DNA of 64,000 bases from Butyrivibrio sp. M55 (lineage in GTDB: Bacteria; Bacillota; Clostridia; Lachnospirales; Lachnospiraceae). The number at the start of each line of letters is the position of its first letter. Position 1 is the stretch's first letter. Shown in pieces: positions 61,048 to 64,000 of the stretch. The DNA lies in assembly GCF_900116865.1 (NCBI RefSeq), contig NZ_FPCD01000002.1, positions 361,825-425,824 on the forward strand, given 5' to 3'. The position numbers and the translations under genes are program-made. The notes under the pieces are model-generated. The model did no database searches. It was not told where the DNA came from and saw only the letters and a program-made list of their open reading frames with translations.

Positions 61048-61850
61048 GGATGCACATTTACAGTATGAATGATCACATTACACTATTTGATTTTTCTGGA
61101 ATATATAATGAAGAGAGCTTTTATCAAAACGATAAAAGCTCTCATTTTTGTATTATAAATTGCAGGGATATTCCCGGAACAAATTGTATGTGCGATGACG
61201 AGGCAATCACGCAGATAAAAAAGAGAATAATCGGGCAAGCTTTTGAAATGACAGGATTAGAAGATGAAAGCGAAAGACTGGCCGCCTTTGCAAAAGGAAT
61301 TCACTTTATCGATTCCGGTAATTATCATTATATGTCTGCGATAATCACGGATATGATAAAAGAGCCTTTTTCTCTTGTGGTTCTCGATCACCATCCCGAT
61401 ATGCAACCGCCTATGTTTGGTGACATATTGTCATGCGGCGGATGGGTAATGAAGGTAATTGAGAATAACCCTTATGTCAGAGATGTTCATGTGATAGGTG
61501 CTGACAGAGAGCTCATAGATAAGCTTGATAAAGATGATGCAAAACGCGTTAAATTCTACGGTGTTTCAGATGTTAAGGATATACTTCCCGACACCGAATA
61601 CCCTGTTTTTCTATCTGTAGATAAAGACGTAGTCAGAAGAGAAGAGCTTGTGACAAACTGGGATCAGGGCGAGATGACTAAGAGTGAGCTTTTATCTTTT
61701 ATTAAAGCCATTATTAAGAATAAAGAAGTCATCGGAGTCGATATCTGCGGCGAATGTGCGCCCGACCAAGAGGGTATCGATGTTGGAAAAGAAGCGCAGA
61801 TAAATGATGAATTCAACATTGAGATAATAAAGGGAATTGTAGATTTATGA
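61044..61850 (+). CDS. Arginase-fold (ureohydrolase superfamily) protein
   Basis: 268 residues. Metal-binding motifs of the arginase family are visible: DSGNYHYMSAI, VLDHHPDMQPP and LSVDKDVV (last Asp pair), then GVDICGECAPD. Members hydrolyse guanidino groups (arginase, agmatinase, formiminoglutamase); the substrate loops here do not allow a choice. Its start overlaps the mecA stop (ATGA), so it is in the CIRCE-controlled transcript. Four Cys near the middle are unusual. Confidence 0.75.
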   Translation: MRMHIYSMNDHITLFDFSGIYNEESFYQNDKSSHFCIINCRDIPGTNCMCDDEAITQIKKRIIGQAFEMTGLEDESERLAAFAKGIHFIDSGNYHYMSAIITDMIKEPFSLVVLDHHPDMQPPMFGDILSCGGWVMKVIENNPYVRDVHVIGADRELIDKLDKDDAKRVKFYGVSDVKDILPDTEYPVFLSVDKDVVRREELVTNWDQGEMTKSELLSFIKAIIKNKEVIGVDICGECAPDQEGIDVGKEAQINDEFNIEIIKGIVDL

Positions 61851-61916
61851 AGTGGTAATCAGATTGATTGCAATTTATTAGACTATACAAGTATAAAAAA
61901 TGTAAGTCAAAAAAAC

Positions 61917-61946
61917 TTGTAATTAATTTTTACAAAGTAGTATTAT
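61917..61946 (+). promoter_or_regulatory. Candidate promoter for the small membrane protein gene
   Basis: TTGTAA (61917-61922), 18-nt spacer, TATTAT (61941-61946). Confidence 0.45.
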
Positions 61947-61994
61947 TCACGTAGAGGGACTTATTACTCATATAAAGGAAAAGGAGGAGCTGAG

Positions 61995-62312
61995 ATGGTT
62001 ATTGGATTCGTTATCTGGAGCATTGTAGCATTAGCTTTTGTTGCGATTGCTATTTCTACTTACAGAGCTGAAGAGGCAGTAGGATTTTTTACTTTTGTAA
62101 AGCCACCGGTGGTTAAAGATATAAAAAAATATAACAAGGCAGTTTCTGTCCTATGGCTTGTTTTTGCAATAGCACTTGAAGTTATAGGCATACCATTCTT
62201 GTTTTTAAAACAAAATTCTCCACTTTTCTTTGTAATGATTATTGGAGTTGTAGCTCTTGTTATAGGGCTTATGATTGCATATGTGAGACTTGAAGCTAAA
62301 GAAAAGGTTTGA
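61995..62312 (+). CDS. Small conserved membrane protein (105 aa)
   Basis: Three hydrophobic segments (about 3-20, 48-66 and 76-96) and a cytoplasmic loop VGFFTFVKPPVVKDIKKYN, a motif I remember as widespread in Lachnospiraceae; it recalls the DUF3784 type but is not a firm match. Strong SD (AAAGGAGGAG). Own promoter. Function unknown. Confidence 0.7.
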   Translation: MVIGFVIWSIVALAFVAIAISTYRAEEAVGFFTFVKPPVVKDIKKYNKAVSVLWLVFAIALEVIGIPFLFLKQNSPLFFVMIIGVVALVIGLMIAYVRLEAKEKV

Positions 62313-62314
62313 GA

Positions 62315-62343
62315 TTGGAATTCTAAATTGATTTCTATATTAT
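62315..62343 (+). promoter_or_regulatory. Promoter of a candidate small RNA
   Basis: TTGGAA (62315-62320), 17-nt spacer, TATTAT (62338-62343). The predicted start is about 62350, exactly where the structured element begins. Confidence 0.55.
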
Positions 62344-62349
62344 TCGCGT

Positions 62350-62526
62350 AGCCAATGGGACTTTGAGCAGAGCACTTAGTGAGGTTTTACCGAACTTAGT
62401 GCGAGCCATGGGTGAACACTTGGTGAGCTTGTTTACAAGCGAACCTAGTGTGAATCCCAGAACCCATGCAGCGAAGCTGCTGGGTGAGAGTCCTCTTCCG
62501 CGCAAAATAAAAGGACCAACTCTTTC
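62350..62526 (+). ncRNA. Candidate structured small RNA (multi-hairpin)
   Basis: Hairpin 1: GCACTTAGT (62372-62380)/ACTTAGTGC (62394-62402). Hairpin 2: ACACTTGGT (62416-62424)/ACCTAGTGT (62443-62451). In both, GA on each side forms a symmetric internal loop below a second helix of different sequence (GGT/ACC and GCTTG/CAAGC). Hairpin 3: ACCCA-T-GCAGC (62462-62472)/GCTGC-TGGGT (62476-62485). GGAC (62358-62361) can pair with GTCC (62490-62493) to close them. A last stem AGAGTCCT.../AGGAC-CA-ACTCT ends at 62523 and runs into TTC and the IS end. A 65-codon ORF here is judged spurious. Family not recognised. Confidence 0.5.
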
Positions 62527-62574
62527 TGATATGTACCCTCTTTACTGGACAAACCAGTAAGGAGGGTATTTTTT

Positions 62575-63144
62575 ATGCGTTATGATTATGATTTTAAGAG
62601 AAAATGTGTTGATTTGTTTAGAACAGGTGTCTATCCCAATACTCCCGATGGAATTTCACAAGCCTGCTTCAGGAACAAAGTTCGCGAGTGGGCTAGAATT
62701 GAAGATGCTCTAGGGCCAGAGGCATTAAAACCTAGACATATTCAAAAGAAATGGTCGACAGAAGAAAAATATGAATTGGTATGCCAAGTTTTAGCTGGAA
62801 GTTCATATCTAGCAGTTGCTCTTTCTAATGGAGTTAAGGATTCAATATTAAGAAATTGGGTTCGCAAATATAAGATTTATGGTTACAATGGTCTTATCCC
62901 AAAACAGAAAGGGCGTAAATCAAAGAATTCCAACATGAAAAAAGTAGGAACAAGAAAGCCACCAAAACCTAATGAGTCTGAATATGAAGAACTAATCCGA
63001 TTAAGAGCTGAAAATGCATACATGAAAGCTGAAATCGAAGTAATAAAAAAAGAGATCGCCTTGAGAGAAGAAAAGGAAGCTGCGCGACTCAAGGCGAAAA
63101 AGCAGCAATCATCAAGGAACTCCGAGAAAACGGATTCCAATTAA
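62575..63144 (+). CDS. IS3-family transposase OrfA
   Basis: 189 residues. Two helix-turn-helix regions (about 5-50 and 60-105, the latter YELVCQVLAGSSYLAVAL...ILRNWVRKYKIYG) bind the IS ends. A Lys-rich linker and a leucine-zipper coiled coil follow (ELIRLRAENAYMKAEIEVIKKEI). SD GGAGGG. The slippery site GAAAAAG at 63096-63102 (codons AAA-AAG) lets part of the ribosomes shift -1 into orfB and make the OrfAB fusion. Confidence 0.9.
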   Translation: MRYDYDFKRKCVDLFRTGVYPNTPDGISQACFRNKVREWARIEDALGPEALKPRHIQKKWSTEEKYELVCQVLAGSSYLAVALSNGVKDSILRNWVRKYKIYGYNGLIPKQKGRKSKNSNMKKVGTRKPPKPNESEYEELIRLRAENAYMKAEIEVIKKEIALREEKEAARLKAKKQQSSRNSEKTDSN

Positions 63145-63161
63145 AATATCTCCTTAAGGCT

Positions 63162-63962
63162 ATGAATATGGCCAAATCAACTTACTATTTTGAGATTAAT
63201 AAGAAAGATGTTGTTGCTGAACGTAATCAAGAAATACTGAAAGAAATACAAAGTATTTTTGAGTCAAACAAGAACAGGTATGGGGTCAGACGAGTCCATC
63301 ATGAATTGATAAACCGTGGATATAAGATAAATCATAAGCGAGTTCAGCGTCTTATGCATGAAGCTGGATTAGTTGGGAAACGACCAAAAGAAAAATATCA
63401 TTCTTATAAGGGTGAAGTGGGAAAAATTGCTGATAACGTGATAGATAGAGATTTCAGTACAACTGCGCCTTTACAAAAATGGACAACGGATGTATCTCAG
63501 TTTAATTTTTCATGGGGTAAGTGTTATCTATCGCCAATTTTAGATATGAATACAAATGAAATCATTTCCTATGACTTATCTAAGAGCCCTAATCTTGAGC
63601 AGATATCCAGAATGTTAAATAGAGCATTTGATAAATTTCCTAATCTCAGCGGCCTTATATTCCATTCTGATCAAGGCTGGCAGTATCAACATATTTATTA
63701 TAGAACTGCTTTACAAGAACATGGAATTATTCAATCCATGTCTCGAAAAGGTAACTGTTATGACAATTGTATTATGGAGACTTTTTTTGGTAGATTAAAA
63801 AACGAGATGTATTATGGTTTCGAAAAAGACTATTCTTCTTTTGAAGAATTCTCAAAAGCACTTGAAGAATATATAGATTACTACAATAACAAAAGAATTC
63901 AGGTCAAAACAAAATGGATGCCACCTGTGCAATACAGGATAGCATCCATGTGTTTGGCTTAG
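63162..63962 (+). CDS. IS3-family transposase OrfB (DDE integrase)
   Basis: 266 residues from ATG 63162, but the frame is open from 63096 and reads KAAIIKELRENGFQLKYLL before it, the usual IS150-type OrfAB junction. An HTH_21 region (RYGVRRVHHELINRGYKINHKRVQRLMHEAGL) precedes the catalytic core: Asp in WTTDVSQF, Asp in IFHSDQGWQYQ and Glu in NCIMETFFGRLKNEM. It is probably made mainly as the OrfAB fusion by -1 frameshifting. Confidence 0.93.
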   Translation: MNMAKSTYYFEINKKDVVAERNQEILKEIQSIFESNKNRYGVRRVHHELINRGYKINHKRVQRLMHEAGLVGKRPKEKYHSYKGEVGKIADNVIDRDFSTTAPLQKWTTDVSQFNFSWGKCYLSPILDMNTNEIISYDLSKSPNLEQISRMLNRAFDKFPNLSGLIFHSDQGWQYQHIYYRTALQEHGIIQSMSRKGNCYDNCIMETFFGRLKNEMYYGFEKDYSSFEEFSKALEEYIDYYNNKRIQVKTKWMPPVQYRIASMCLA

Positions 63963-64000
63963 TTCATAAATATGTGTCCAGGATTCTGGGTACATATCAT

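Larger units (their letters stand above)
62527..63999 (+). mobile_element. Complete IS3-family (IS150-like) insertion sequence
   Basis: 1473 bp bounded by inverted repeats TGATATGTACCC-N6-CTGGACA (62527-62551, and the complement at 63975-63999). It contains overlapping orfA and orfB with a -1 frameshift site. Both genes are intact and the ends are matched, so it may be active. Target duplication cannot be judged because only one base of right flank is present. The left end directly abuts the terminator-like stem of the candidate small RNA. Confidence 0.9.

Noticed and set aside
62363..62560. 65-codon ORF across the hairpin region
   Set aside because: It has no start signal, runs through three strong stem-loops and ends inside the IS left end; better explained as structured RNA.

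Overview
The window comes from a low-to-moderate GC, Gram-positive anaerobe of the Clostridia, most likely a Lachnospiraceae member of the Butyrivibrio/Pseudobutyrivibrio type. The pointers are an anaerobic (Cbi-type) cobalamin pathway, a free-standing flagellar hook gene with a SigD-like promoter, ClpC/RadA/MecA-type housekeeping genes, LPXTG sortase pili, long hybrid histidine kinases and AGGAGG-type ribosome binding sites. No sequence search was run, so the genus is an inference.

Layout. 1-7.4 kb: end of an ABC ATPase, fused cobalamin genes (cbiG-cbiH and cbiJ-cbiE-cbiT), a four-copy 36-nt palindrome array, an aldo/keto reductase and cobyrinate diamide synthase. 7.7-11.4 kb: hybrid histidine kinase and response regulator. 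11.4-19.5 kb: pyrF, pyrE, small membrane proteins, an M29-type aminopeptidase and purE-purM-purN-purD. 19.6-26.2 kb: SH3 membrane protein, then a GntR regulator-clpC-conserved protein-radA block. 26.3-32.5 kb: secreted and surface proteins, two transglutaminase-fold proteins and a sugar-binding lipoprotein. 32.6-36.3 kb: an accessory island beside a tRNA-Pro gene with the unusual anticodon AGG. It holds a tyrosine-recombinase remnant, a helicase remnant, a type III toxin-antitoxin system (RNA repeats, terminator, ToxN/AbiQ-family toxin), a membrane XRE regulator and an ATPase with a nuclease-like C-terminus.

36.3-49 kb: an RsmH-like methyltransferase, surE, an EAL-domain c-di-GMP protein, a frameshifted M13 peptidase with an FtsX-type ABC transporter behind a triple-operator promoter, a tRNA-dihydrouridine synthase, cysE and flgE. 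49.2-60.1 kb: a c-di-GMP-I riboswitch leader followed by a coiled-coil protein, signal peptidase, a 1547-residue adhesin, major pilin, class C sortase, minor pilin and a second sortase. 60.1-64 kb: a CIRCE-controlled MecA-like adaptor, an arginase-fold protein, a small membrane protein, a candidate structured small RNA with its own promoter, and a complete IS3-family element whose left end abuts that RNA's terminator-like stem.

How parts may work together. The EAL protein and the c-di-GMP riboswitch suggest that c-di-GMP level sets pilus expression, with a motility gene just upstream. ClpC (under a GntR-type repressor rather than CtsR) and a MecA-like adaptor (under a CIRCE/HrcA site) form a proteolysis pair under two different controls. 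The most striking accessory system is the type III toxin-antitoxin locus, where hairpin stems vary in a compensatory way between RNA repeats.
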